A stretch of 64,000 bases of DNA, taken from contig JAGUCH010000002.1 in NCBI GenBank assembly GCA_019096065.1, forward strand, positions 12,474,501 through 12,538,500, given 5' to 3'. A model generated the notes under the pieces. It worked only from the letters and a program-made list of their open reading frames with translations, ran no database searches and had not been told where the DNA came from. The translations under genes and the position numbers were made by a program. Source of the stretch: Paracyclopina nana (lineage: Eukaryota; Arthropoda; Copepoda; Cyclopoida; Cyclopettidae). Below are positions 1-12,300 of the stretch, in pieces; position 1 is the stretch's first letter, and each line of letters begins with the position of its first letter.

Positions 1-8
1 AACCTTAC

Positions 9-350
9 CTGGAGTGCAGATAACCAAGGTTATGCCAGGCCCAGAGCACAAAACATCAGAATGGGGGTCATGATTGTTGCATGATCTATTTTGGGGCTTG
101 AACCAAGCTCCATTCTCAGCTTCAAAACAAAACTCATCTGGGCTAACTATCCAGCTAGACCATCCACCATTTCTAGCCATAGTACCTTGTGTGCAGTGAA
201 CAAAGGCTTCACTTGGGCCTGCACACAGGCCTCCATATTTGGGTGCTGGATTGGTACAGGTTCTGTTTTTGGATTTGACCCAAGAGCTGTTTTCAGATTC
301 AAAACAAGACTCATCCAGACTAACAGTCCAGCTGGACCATCCACCAGGAA
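9..350 (-). CDS. Fused two-domain TSP1 exon (chimeric B/C plus C-like)
   Basis: A 342-bp exon encodes two TSP1 domains with no intron between them. The first starts like B (ESCFESENSSW, PKYGG) and ends like C (CAGPSEA). The second is C-like but diverged (WSSWIVSPDE, NNHDPHSD). Between them only about 18 nt of the old C-A intron start remain, read in frame as G-T-M-A-R-N; a 14-nt intron would be too short to splice. The exon ends at a GTAAGG donor at positions 1-8, so the gene continues beyond the window. Confidence 0.7.
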
Positions 351-3300
351 CTGAAAAATGGCTTGAGGTTGGCCAGGCTGAAACAAACAAGCTTGGATAG
401 GCAATGGTACCTGGTGTGCACTGAACCAGCTCTTGGCTGGGCCCACTGCAATCCTGGCCACCATAGAGTGGAGTGGGACTGTTGCAGGTTCTGTTTTTGG
501 CCTTGACCCAGGTGCTACTGTCCTCAGATTCCATGCAGAGCTCATCTGAGCTCACAGTCCAGTTGGACCATCCACCTGCAACTGAAGAGCCCAACAATTA
601 GGTCTGGAATGAGCTAGGGATGCCATGCTACTGGCATTTCTGGACACAGTACCTGGTGTGCATTTAAGCAAGGCTTCGCTTGGGCCTGCACACTGGCCGC
701 CATAAAGAGGCGCTGGATTGTTGCATGTTCTGTTTTGGGGTTTGAGCCAAGTTCCATTCTCTGCCTCAAAACACAACTCATCTGGGCTCACTGTCCAGCC
801 GGACCATCCACCGGGAACTGAAAATTGAGGCCTTCATGCAGAAGCAATTGCACTGCAACTACTTCTAAGAATGTTACTTGGTGTGCACACAACCAACTCT
901 GTGCTTTGCCCCACACACTGGCCTCCATATTTGGGTGCAGGATTGGTACAGGTTCTGTTTTTGGATTTGACCCAGGAGCTGTTTTCAGATTCAAAACAAG
1001 ACTCATCCAGACTAACAGTCCAGCTGGACCATCCACCAGGAACTGAAAATGGCTTGAGGTTGGCCAGGCTGAAACAAACAAGCTTGGATAGGCAATGGTA
1101 CCTGGTGTGCACTGAACCAGCTCTTGGCTGGGCCCACTGCAATCCTGGCCACCATAGAGTGGAGTGGGACTGTTGCAGGTTCTGTTTTTGGCCTTGACCC
1201 AGGTGCTACTGTCCTCAGATTCCATGCAGAGCTCATCTGAGCTCACAGTCCAGTTGGACCATCCACCTGCAACTGAAGAGCCCAACAATTAGGTCTGGAA
1301 TGAGCCAGGGATGCCATGCTACTGGCATTTCTGGACACAGTACCTGGTGTGCATTTAAGCAAGGCTTCGCTTGGGCCTGCACACTGGCCGCCATAAAGAG
1401 GCGCTGGATTGTTGCATGTTCTGTTTTGGGGTTTGAGCCAAGTTCCATTCTCTGCCTCAAAACACAACTCATCTGGGCTCACTGTCCAGCCGGACCATCC
1501 ACCGGGAACTGAAAATTGAGGCCTTCATGCAGAAGCAATTGCACTGCAACTACTACTAAGAATGTTACTTGGTGTGCACAACACCAACCCTGTGCTTTGC
1601 CCCACACACTGGCCTCCATATTTGGGTGCAGGATTGGTACAGGTTCTGTTTTTGGATTTGACCCAGGAGCTGTTTTCAGATTCAAAACAAGACTCATCCA
1701 GACTAACAGTCCAGCTGGACCATCCACCAGGAACTGAAAAATGGCTTGAGGTTGGCCAGGCTGAAACAAACAAGCTTGGATAGGCAATGGTACCTGGTGT
1801 GCACTGAACCAGCTCTTGGCTGGGCCCACTGCAATCCTGGCCACCATAGAGTGGAGTGGGACTGTTGCAGGTTCTGTTTTTGGCCTTGACCCAGGTGCTA
1901 CTGTCCTCAGATTCCATGCAGAGCTCATCTGAGCTCACAGTCCAGTTGGACCATCCACCTGCAACTGAAGAGCCCAACAATTAGGTCTGGAATGAGCCAG
2001 GGATGCCATGCTACTGGCATTTCTGGACACAGTACCTGGTGTGCATTTAAGCAAGGCTTCGCTTGGGCCTGCACACTGGCCGCCATAAAGAGGCGCTGGA
2101 TTGTTGCATGTTCTGTTTTGGGGTTTGAGCCAAGTTTCATTCTCTGCTTCAAAACACAACTCATCTGGGCTCACTGTCCAGCCGGACCATCCACCGGGAA
2201 CTGAAAATTGAGGCCTTCATGCAGAAGCAATTGCACTGCAACTACTTCTAAGAATGTTACTTGGTGTGCACACAACCAACACTGTGCTTTGCCCCACGCA
2301 CTGGCCTCCATATTTGGGTGCAGGATTGGTACAGGTTCTGTTTTTGGATTTGACCCAGGAGCTGTTTTCAGATTCAAAACAAGACTCATCCAGACTAACA
2401 GTCCAGCTGGACCATCCACCAGGAACTGAAAAATGGCTTGAGGTTGGCCAGGCTGAAACAAACAAGCTTGGATAGGCAATGGTACCTGGTGTGCACTGAA
2501 CCAGCTCTTGGCTGGGCCCACTGCAATCCTGGCCACCATAGAGTGGAGTGGGACTGTTGCAGGTTCTGTTTTTGGCCTTGACCCAGGTGCTACTGTCCTC
2601 AGATTCTATGCATAGGTCATCTGAGCTCACAGTCCAGCTGGACCATCCACCTGCAACTGTAAACAATGCAACAATAATGCTTATAATTAGAAAGTTTTGT
2701 ATCATTAATTTACTTGGTGTGCACTGAATCAGTTCTCTATCGTAGCCATCACATTCATCTCCACCATACTTTGGAGCTGGATTGTTGCAGGTTCTGTTTT
2801 GGAATTTCACCCAAGTGTTTTCATTTGACTGTTTGCATTGTTCATCTGGTTCTTCAATCCAGCTTGACCATCCTCCTTGAACTAAAAAAAAGTTTTCTGG
2901 TGTGCAGAAGGACTCTTTGAGTTGCATGCAGCTGTCTGAAATATTTCGCTACTATATTTGAATATTCCCGCTCTTTATATTTTCCCTCCCTCTCATTAAA
3001 CTCGTCAGCTTCAGCTGAATAAAAAGTCAGTTACGTTCCACCTTTCCAATCAACAAGTTGTTCACGAGATTTATTCTTCGGTTACAAACTTATACAAAAG
3101 TATTACTTCGTAAAGTCATCAGCAATTTTCTCCAAGGACTAGTATCCGGGTAGCAAATTGCTTACATGGCGCCCAACGGATTGCAGGCAAGAACAAAACT
3201 TTCTGTAACCTTGGGTGTAAGAATACGCCTCGAAAGGCAGTAGCTCTTTGGGCTTGAATTCAGAGGCCGGCTTTGCAACCCTCTGGCTCAAGCTAACAGT

Positions 3301-6300
3301 GACTGGACAACCTTTGGCTTCGACGGCCCTCAAACGAGTGAATTCCCTCGGCATCGGCATAAGCAAATCCCGAGGCTTCGGATCTCCGCAAGCGCCGGCT
3401 TCCCAAGGGACCCAGCACTATTTCCAGCATCCTTGATAACGGCATAAGAAAACACGCTCAAAAAAGCGGAGTCGAAATCCCGTTTGAAAAGGAAGCAAAA
3501 ACCACGTGGCAAACTAAGACTGAGACGACCTTCAGACAAGTGAAATCCCACGGCTTTCTAACGTTCCCGTGGCATAAGATCTTGCCTTTCGTCATCGAAA
3601 CTCAGATTCCACCTGGCATATGACCTTCAGACGAGCAAAATCCTCGGCTTTCTAACGTTCCCGTGGAATAGAGCTCTGAATTCGTCATTCCTTCTTGTAA
3701 GTTGACTCAAAAGTCAATTTTTTTTCTTCTTTCCAGTTCAAAAGAACTAATCCTTTTCTATTTACAGGTCCAACAGGACCAGTGAACCCCACCCAGACGT
3801 TCCTAAGGCCAAAAGACCCGAAAGGACGTCTAACTCTTTTGTCTATCCTATTCCGGAGCGACTCGAAAGCCAATCCGGATTCATCACTTCTTACACCCAG
3901 TCAAAACTGTAGCTGTTTAAGAACAATAAAAGAGCAGCTCTTCATTATTACTTGGTGTGCATTGCACTAGTTCTTTGGTCATGCCAATACATTCTCCACC
4001 ATATAATGGCTCAGGATTGTCACATGTCCTGTTTTTTGTTTTGACCCAGGTGCTGTTATTGTTTTGAAAACACATCTCATCTGGACTCACTGTCCAATTT
4101 GACCATCCTCCTTGAACTGAGAATAATAAAATGTGTAGATTGGTATTGTGTGAAACACTCAAGAGCCAATGATTTAAGGCACCTGGTTGGCATTCTCTTT
4201 GGCAGATGTAGTGATATGAATCTTGGCAATAATTGTCAGCAATGACAATTGTATCATTTTTTGCTGCTTCGCTTTGAGGAGCATGCCTCAAAGAGCTACA
4301 TCCAAATCCGCTGCTTTGATTTATTGCCACATCCGCATTGTATACCATTGAAAATTCTCCTGGAGTCCAGCTTTTTCTTGGATTATCAACCCAAAACAAA
4401 TGACCAGTTGTTGTTTTTATGGCCAGTCCAATGTAGGCAGTTTGGAACCAAAGTTCACGATTTGCAAAAGTAACTTGGAATTTGGTTTTGTAATAGTCCA
4501 AAATCTCTTTCAAGTCTTCTGCATTGTCTGCTTGTGCTAGTCTAGCTCCAAAACTAGCACATGATGCTAATGCACCTTGATAGTTTTCCTCTCCTTCAAA
4601 GGCTCGATAAACATACTTTGACCCAGGATTCACACCATCAAACTCATTTTGTCCACATTCTAAGAAAAGCAAATTAATTGGCTGAACATGAATTCAAACT
4701 TTCAGACTTTAACCACTACCAAATACTTAAAAACAGAGTTTAAGTTAAAACAGATAATTCTCAAAACTTATTTAAAGGTCTTTAAATCACTTAGCACTTT
4801 TTTGCATTATGTAAATTAGCTTCACAACATTTATTTTTTTTTTCATATAGCTTAGTAGCACAAAAATAACAAACAAGTTGACACCTGCTGCTAATTTGTT
4901 GAAAGAGAAATTATCTGGCTTTGGAAAAGTTAATCTAGTCTTAAGATAGCTTGTCTAATTTTAATTGTATTTCAATACAACAACTCAACTTTAAGTAAGA
5001 TTCTGTTCTGCCATTTCAAGGTGCAATCTGTAGCTAATCTGAAAAGCACAGTGGGACTTACCAAACAAAATCTTGAAAAATTGTGCTTTGGGCCGAATCA
5101 GTATGATAATTGAAATGAAAAATGTTTCTCACAAATTTTCTAATAACAAATAATGGGTCTTTAGAAAACCCACCTTTTATGCAATGTCTGGCAATTAAAT
5201 TAATTGAAACACTCAATGAAGGTCATTGGACAAAACCCATGGAACATCAAAGCTAACATCTGAGAATTCTGAAATGCTTGGCATGAGCTTAGATTAGTCC
5301 CACAAAGTGGGGTCAGATGGCTCTAGTTGCTTTCCAAAACACATCTGTTTGCGGGCTTTTTGGAATCAAACAGCCTATTGCTGTGTCTGTAAACAATTAA
5401 AACAAGTGCAGTTCCATCTGGATATCATTCGGCATTAATCAAAGCTTGAGGCAATCATTGCAGAATTGATTAGAATGATTTCTTTGGTGTATTGTAGAGC
5501 TTTTCAGCCAAAACAGTTTCATTCTCATATAAAGACCGGTTTCCAGCAGCTGGTTTGGGTGACTTCTAGGCAACTACTAGAGTCCAAATTTGCCTTTAAA
5601 AAGGGGATTTGTCTTGGATGATGCCTTCCATTGAAAAAACGCCAAACCAACCATTTCATCCTATTATCAGGCAGCTATAACTTTCATGGAAAACCAAATG
5701 CAATTGAGATATTTCAAAAAAAGTTCATATGACACCATTATAGGTATGACAATCAATCAAAATTTGGCATGGAAGTTTACAGAATCTAGAGTTATGAAAA
5801 TAAATTAATGCTCCATAAATTTCCCAATTTTTTTATGATGCACGAAAGCAGCATTTTAACTACTGTGCGCTGATAGGACCAAAAAGCTAAATAATGACAA
5901 TAGAAATCAGCAAAAAATTGTTCAAAAATTGATCTTCATTTGCATTTGCATTTTGTCATGATAAACATTCTGACTAAGCATTGCAGGAATAATCCTGCAT
6001 TGAACAATTTAACTTAAGAAATATGAAAAATGGCCAGAAATAATGACATTGTTGACAAACAGAATCTTCACATAAAAGCAATCAAAATCATTTACCAGGA
6101 GTGCAAAGGACGAGCTGAATGCTGTGCCCAACACAACCTCCCCCAAACATTGGGGATGGATTGCTACAATTTCTAATTTTGGTCTTCACCATTGTTTTGC
6201 TTTCAGATTCAAAACAATCATTGTCTGAGCTAAGTGTCCACTCAGACCAACCCCCGGGAACTGAAAAATAGAGCATGGGTATGGTTACTCACCTACCAAG

Positions 6301-9300
6301 AAAATAAACAGAACCATAATCTTGACAAAAATGATCTAGAAGAATGTAAGTAGGACAACATATTGAAATTAGATTATTAAAACATTTTACATTAACATAA
6401 AAACTAACAATGCCATGGAAAAGCTTCTGACAAAAAAATGCAGGGAGCAGCCCTGAAATCACAATAACTCAAAATTTAGGAGAAAAAAGATGGTTTTTGC
6501 CAAGCATCTCAGCATAACAGGAATTCTGCAAGCATTAGACATTGTTAAAGAAGGAGCAACAATTACACTTATAATGCAAAACTTGGAATACTGCAGCTAC
6601 TTCTCAAAATATTACTTGGTGTGCACACAACCAACTCTGTGCTTTGCCCCACACACTGGCCTCCATATTTGGGTGCAGGATTGGTACAGGTTCTGTTTTT
6701 GGATTTGACCCAGGAGCTGTTTTCAGATTCAAAACAAGACTCATCCAGACTAACAGTCCAGCTGGACCATCCACCAGGAACTGAAAAATGGCTTGAGGTT
6801 GGCCAGGCTGAAACAAACAAGCTTGGATAGGCAATGGTACCTGGTGTGCACTGAACCAGCTCTTGGCTGGGCCCACTGCAATCCTGGCCACCATAGAGTG
6901 GAGTGGGACTGTTGCAGGTTCTGTTTTTGGCCTTGACCCAGGTGCTACTGTCCTCAGATTCCATGCAGAGCTCATCTGAGCTCACAGTCCAGTTGGACCA
7001 TCCACCTGCAACTGAAGAGCCCAACAATTAGGTCTGGAATGAGCTAGGGATGCCATGCTACTGGCATTTCTGGACACAGTACCTGGTGTGCATTTAAGCA
7101 AGGCTTCGCTTGGGCCTGCACACTGGCCGCCATAAAGAGGCGCTGGATTGTTGCATGTTCTGTTTTGGGGTTTGAGCCAAGTTCCATTCTCTGCCTCAAA
7201 ACACAACTCATCTGGGCTCACTGTCCAGCCGGACCATCCACCGGGAACTGAAAATTGAGGCCTTCATGCAGAAGCAATTGCACTGCAACTACTTCTAAGA
7301 ATGTTACTTGGTGTGCACACAACCAACTCTGTGCTTTGCCCCACACACTGGCCTCCATATTTGGGTGCAGGATTGGTACAGGTTCTGTTTTTGGATTTGA
7401 CCCAGGAGCTGTTTTCAGATTCAAAACAAGACTCATCCAGACTAACAGTCCAGCTGGACCATCCACCAGGAACTGAAAAATGGCTTGAGGTTGGCCAGGC
7501 TGAAACAAACAAGCTTGGATAGGCAATGGTACCTGGTGTGCACTGAACCAGCTCTTGGCTGGGCCCACTGCAATCCTGGCCACCATAGAGTGGAGTGGGA
7601 CTGTTGCAGGTTCTGTTTTTGGCCTTGACCCAGGTGCTACTGTCCTCAGATTCCATGCAGAGCTCATCTGAGCTCACAGTCCAGTTGGACCATCCACCTG
7701 CAACTGAAGAGCCCAACAATTAGGTCTGGAATGAGCCAGGGATGCCATGCTACTGGCATTTCTGGACACAGTACCTGGTGTGCATTTAAGCAAGGCTTCG
7801 CTTGGGCCTGCACACTGGCCGCCATAAAGAGGCGCTGGATTGTTGCATGTTCTGTTTTGGGGTTTGAGCCAAGTTCCATTCTCTGCCTCAAAACACAACT
7901 CATCTGGGCTCACTGTCCAGCCGGACCATCCACCGGGAACTGAAAATTGAGGCCTTCATGCAGAAGCAATTGCACTGCAACTACTACTAAGAATGTTACT
8001 TGGTGTGCACACAACCAACTCTGTGCTTTGCCCCACACACTGGCCTCCATATTTGGGTGCAGGATTGGTACAGGTTCTGTTTTTGGATTTGACCCAGGAG
8101 CTGTTTTCAGATTCAAAACAAGACTCATCCAGACTAACAGTCCAGCTGGACCATCCACCAGGAACTGAAAAATGGCTTGAGGTTGGCCAGGCTGAAACAA
8201 ACAAGCTTGGATAGGCAATGGTACCTGGTGTGCACTGAACCAGCTCTTGGCTGGGCCCACTGCAATCCTGGCCACCATAGAGTGGAGTGGGACTGTTGCA
8301 GGTTCTGTTTTTGGTCTTGACCCAGGTGCTACTGTCCTCAGATTCCATGCATAGGTCATCTGAGCTCACAGTCCAGTTGGACCATCCACCTGCAACTGTA
8401 AACAATGCAACAATAATGCTTAGAATTAGAAAGTTTTGTATCATTAATTTACTTGGTGTGCACTGAATCAGTTCTCTATCGTAGCCATCACATTCATCTC
8501 CACCATACTTTGGAGCTGGATTGTTGCAGGTTCTGTTTTGGAATTTCACCCAATTGTTTTCATTTGACTGTTTGCATTGTTCATCTGGTTCTTCAATCCA
8601 GCTTGACCATCCTCCTTGAACTAAAAAAAAGTTTTCTGGTGTGCAGAAGGACTCTGAGTTGCATGCAGCTCTTCATTATTACTTGGTGTGCATTGCACTA
8701 GTTCTTCGGTCATGCCAATACATTCTCCACCATATAATGGCTCAGGATTGTCACATGTCCTGTTTTTTGTTTTGACCCAGGTGCTGTTATTGTTTTGAAA
8801 ACACATCTCATCTGGACTCACTGTCCAATTTGACCATCCTCCTTGAACTGAGAATAATAAAATGTGTAGATTGGTATTGTGTGAAACACTCAAGAGCCAA
8901 TGATTTAAGGCACCTGGTTGGCATTCTCTTTGGCAGATGTAGTGATATGAATCTTGGCAATAATTGTCAGCAATGACAATTGTATCATTTTTTGCTGCTT
9001 CGCTTTGAGGAGCATGCCTCAAAGAGCTACATCCAAATCCGCTGCTTTGATTTATTGCCACATCCGCATTGTATACCATTGAAAATTCTCCTGGAGTCCA
9101 GCTTTTTCTTGGATTATCAACCCAAAACAAATGACCAGTTGTTGTTTTTATGGCCAGTCCAATGTAGGCAGTTTGGAACCAAAGTTCACCATTTGCAAAA
9201 GTAACTTGGAATTTGGTTTTGTAATAGTCCAAAATCTCTTTCAAGTCTTCTGCATTGTCTGCTTGTGCTAGTCTAGCTCCAAAACTAGCACATGATGCTA

Positions 9301-12300
9301 ATGCACCTTGATAGTTTTCCTCTCCTTCAAAGGCTCGATAAACATACTTTGACCCAGGATTCACACCATCAAACTCATTTTGTCCACATTCTAAGAAAAG
9401 CAAATTAATTGGCTGAACATGAATTCAAACTTTCAGACTTTAACCACTACCAAATACTTAAAAACAGAGTTTAAGTTAAAACAGATAATTCTCAAAACTT
9501 ATTTAAAGGTCTTTAAATCACTTAGCACTTTTTTGCATTATGTAAATTAGCTTCACAACATTTATTTTTTTTTTCATATAGCTTAGTAGCACAAAAATAA
9601 CAAACAAGTTGACACCTGCTGCTAATTTGTTGAAAGAGAAATTATCTGGCTTTGGAAAAGTTAATCTAGTCTTAAGATAGCTTGTCTAATTTTAATTGTA
9701 TTTCAATACAACAACTCAACTTTAAGTAAGATTCTGTTCTGCCATTTCAAGGTGCAATCTGTAGCTAATCTGAAAAGCACAGTGGGACTTACCAAACAAA
9801 ATCTTGAAAAATTGTGCTTTGGGCCGAATCAGTATGATAATTGAAATGAAAAATGTTTCTCACAAATTTTCTAATAACAAATAATGGGTCTTTAGAAAAC
9901 CCACCTTTTATGCAATGTCTGGCAATTAAATTAATTGAAACACTCAATGAAGGTCATTGGACAAAACCCATGGAACATCAAAGCTAACATCTGAGAATTC
10001 TGAAATGCTTGGCATGAGCTTAGATTAGTCCCACAAAGTGGGGTCAGATGGCTCTAGTTGCTTTCCAAAACACATCTGTTTGCGGGGCTTTTTGGAATCA
10101 AACAGCCTATTGCTGTGTCTGTAAACAATTAAAACAAGTGCAGTTCCATCTGGATATCATTCGGCATTAATCAAAGCTTGAGGCAATCATTGCAGAATTG
10201 ATTAGAATGATTTCTTTGGTGTATTGTAGAGCTTTTCAGCCAAAACAGTTTCATTCTCATATAAAGACCGGTTTCCAGCAGCTGGTTTGGGTGACTTCTA
10301 GGCAACTACTAGAGTCCAAATTTGCCTTTAAAAAGGGGATTTGTCTTGGATGATGCCTTCCATTGAAAAAACGCCAAACCAACCATTTCATCCTATTATC
10401 AGGCAGCTATAACTTTCATGGAAAACCAAATGCAATTGAGATATTTCAAAAAAAGTTCATATGACACCATTATAGGTATGACAATCAATCAAAATTTGGC
10501 ATGGAAGTTTACAGAATCTAGAGTTATGAAAATAAATTAATGCTCCATAAATTTCCCAATTTTTTTATGATGCACGAAAGCAGCATTTTAACTACTGTGC
10601 GCTGATAGGACCAAAAAGCTAAATAATGACAATAGAAATCAGCAAAAAATTGTTCAAAAATTGATCTTCATTTGCATTTGCATTTTGTCATGATAAACAT
10701 TCTGACTAAGCATTGCAGGAATAATCCTGCATTGAACAATTTAACTTAAGAAATATGAAAAATGGCCAGAAATAATGACATTGTTGACAAACAGAATCTT
10801 CACATAAAAGCAATCAAAATCATTTACCAGGAGTGCAAAGGACGAGCTGAATGCTGTGCCCAACACAACCTCCCCCAAACATTGGGGATGGATTGCTACA
10901 ATTTCTAATTTTGGTCTTCACCATTGTTTTGCTTTCAGATTCAAAACAATCATTGTCTGAGCTAAGTGTCCACTCAGACCAACCCCCGGGAACTGAAAAA
11001 TAGAGCATGGGTATGGTTACTCACCTACCAAGAAAATAAACAGAACCATAATCTTGACAAAAATGATCTAGAAGAATGTAAGTAGGACAACATACTGAAA
11101 TTAGATTATTAAAACATTTTACATTAACATAAAAACTAACAATGCCATGGAAAAGCTTCTGACAAAAAAATGCAGGGAGCAGCCCTGAAATCACAATAAC
11201 TCAAAATTTAGGAGAAAAAAGATGGTTTTTGCCAAGCATCTCAGCATAACAGGAATTCTGCAAGCATTAGACATTGTTAAAGAAGGAGCAACAATTACAC
11301 TTATAATGCAAAACTTGGAATACTGCAGCTACTTCTCAAAATATTACTTGGTGTGCACACAACCAACTCTGTGCTTTGCCCCACACACTGGCCTCCATAT
11401 TTGGGTGCAGGATTGGTACAGGTTCTGTTTTTGGATTTGACCCAGGAGCTGTTTTCAGATTCAAAACAAGACTCATCCAGACTAACAGTCCAGCTGGACC
11501 ATCCACCAGGAACTGAAAAATGGCTTGAGGTTGGCCAGGCTGAAACAAACAAGCTTGGATAGGCAATGGTACCTGGTGTGCACTGAACCAGCTCTTGGCT
11601 GGGCCCACTGCAATCCTGGCCACCATAGAGTGGAGTGGGACTGTTGCAGGTTCTGTTTTTGGCCTTGACCCAGGTGCTACTGTCCTCAGATTCCATGCAG
11701 AGCTCATCTGAGCTCACAGTCCAGTTGGACCATCCACCTGCAACTGAAGAGCCCAACAATTAGGTCTGGAATGAGCTAGGGATGCCATGCTACTGGCATT
11801 TCTGGACACAGTACCTGGTGTGCATTTAAGCAAGGCTTCGCTTGGGCCTGCACACTGGCCGCCATAAAGAGGCGCTGGATTGTTGCATGTTCTGTTTTGG
11901 GGTTTGAGCCAAGTTCCATTCTCTGCCTCAAAACACAACTCATCTGGGCTCACTGTCCAGCCGGACCATCCACCGGGAACTGAAAATTGAGGCCTTCATG
12001 CAGAAGCAATTGCACTGCAACTACTTCTAAGAATGTTACTTGGTGTGCACACAACCAACTCTGTGCTTTGCCCCACACACTGGCCTCCATATTTGGGTGC
12101 AGGATTGGTACAGGTTCTGTTTTTGGATTTGACCCAGGAGCTGTTTTCAGATTCAAAACAAGACTCATCCAGACTAACAGTCCAGCTGGACCATCCACCA
12201 GGAACTGAAAAATGGCTTGAGGTTGGCCAGGCTGAAACAAACAAGCTTGGATAGGCAATGGTACCTGGTGTGCACTGAACCAGCTCTTGGCTGGGCCCAC

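Noticed and set aside
10255-10275. TATAAAG motif in the inter-block intron as an internal promoter
   Set aside because: It lies on the plus strand, opposite to the gene, with no coding frame downstream; AT-rich sequence gives such matches by chance.
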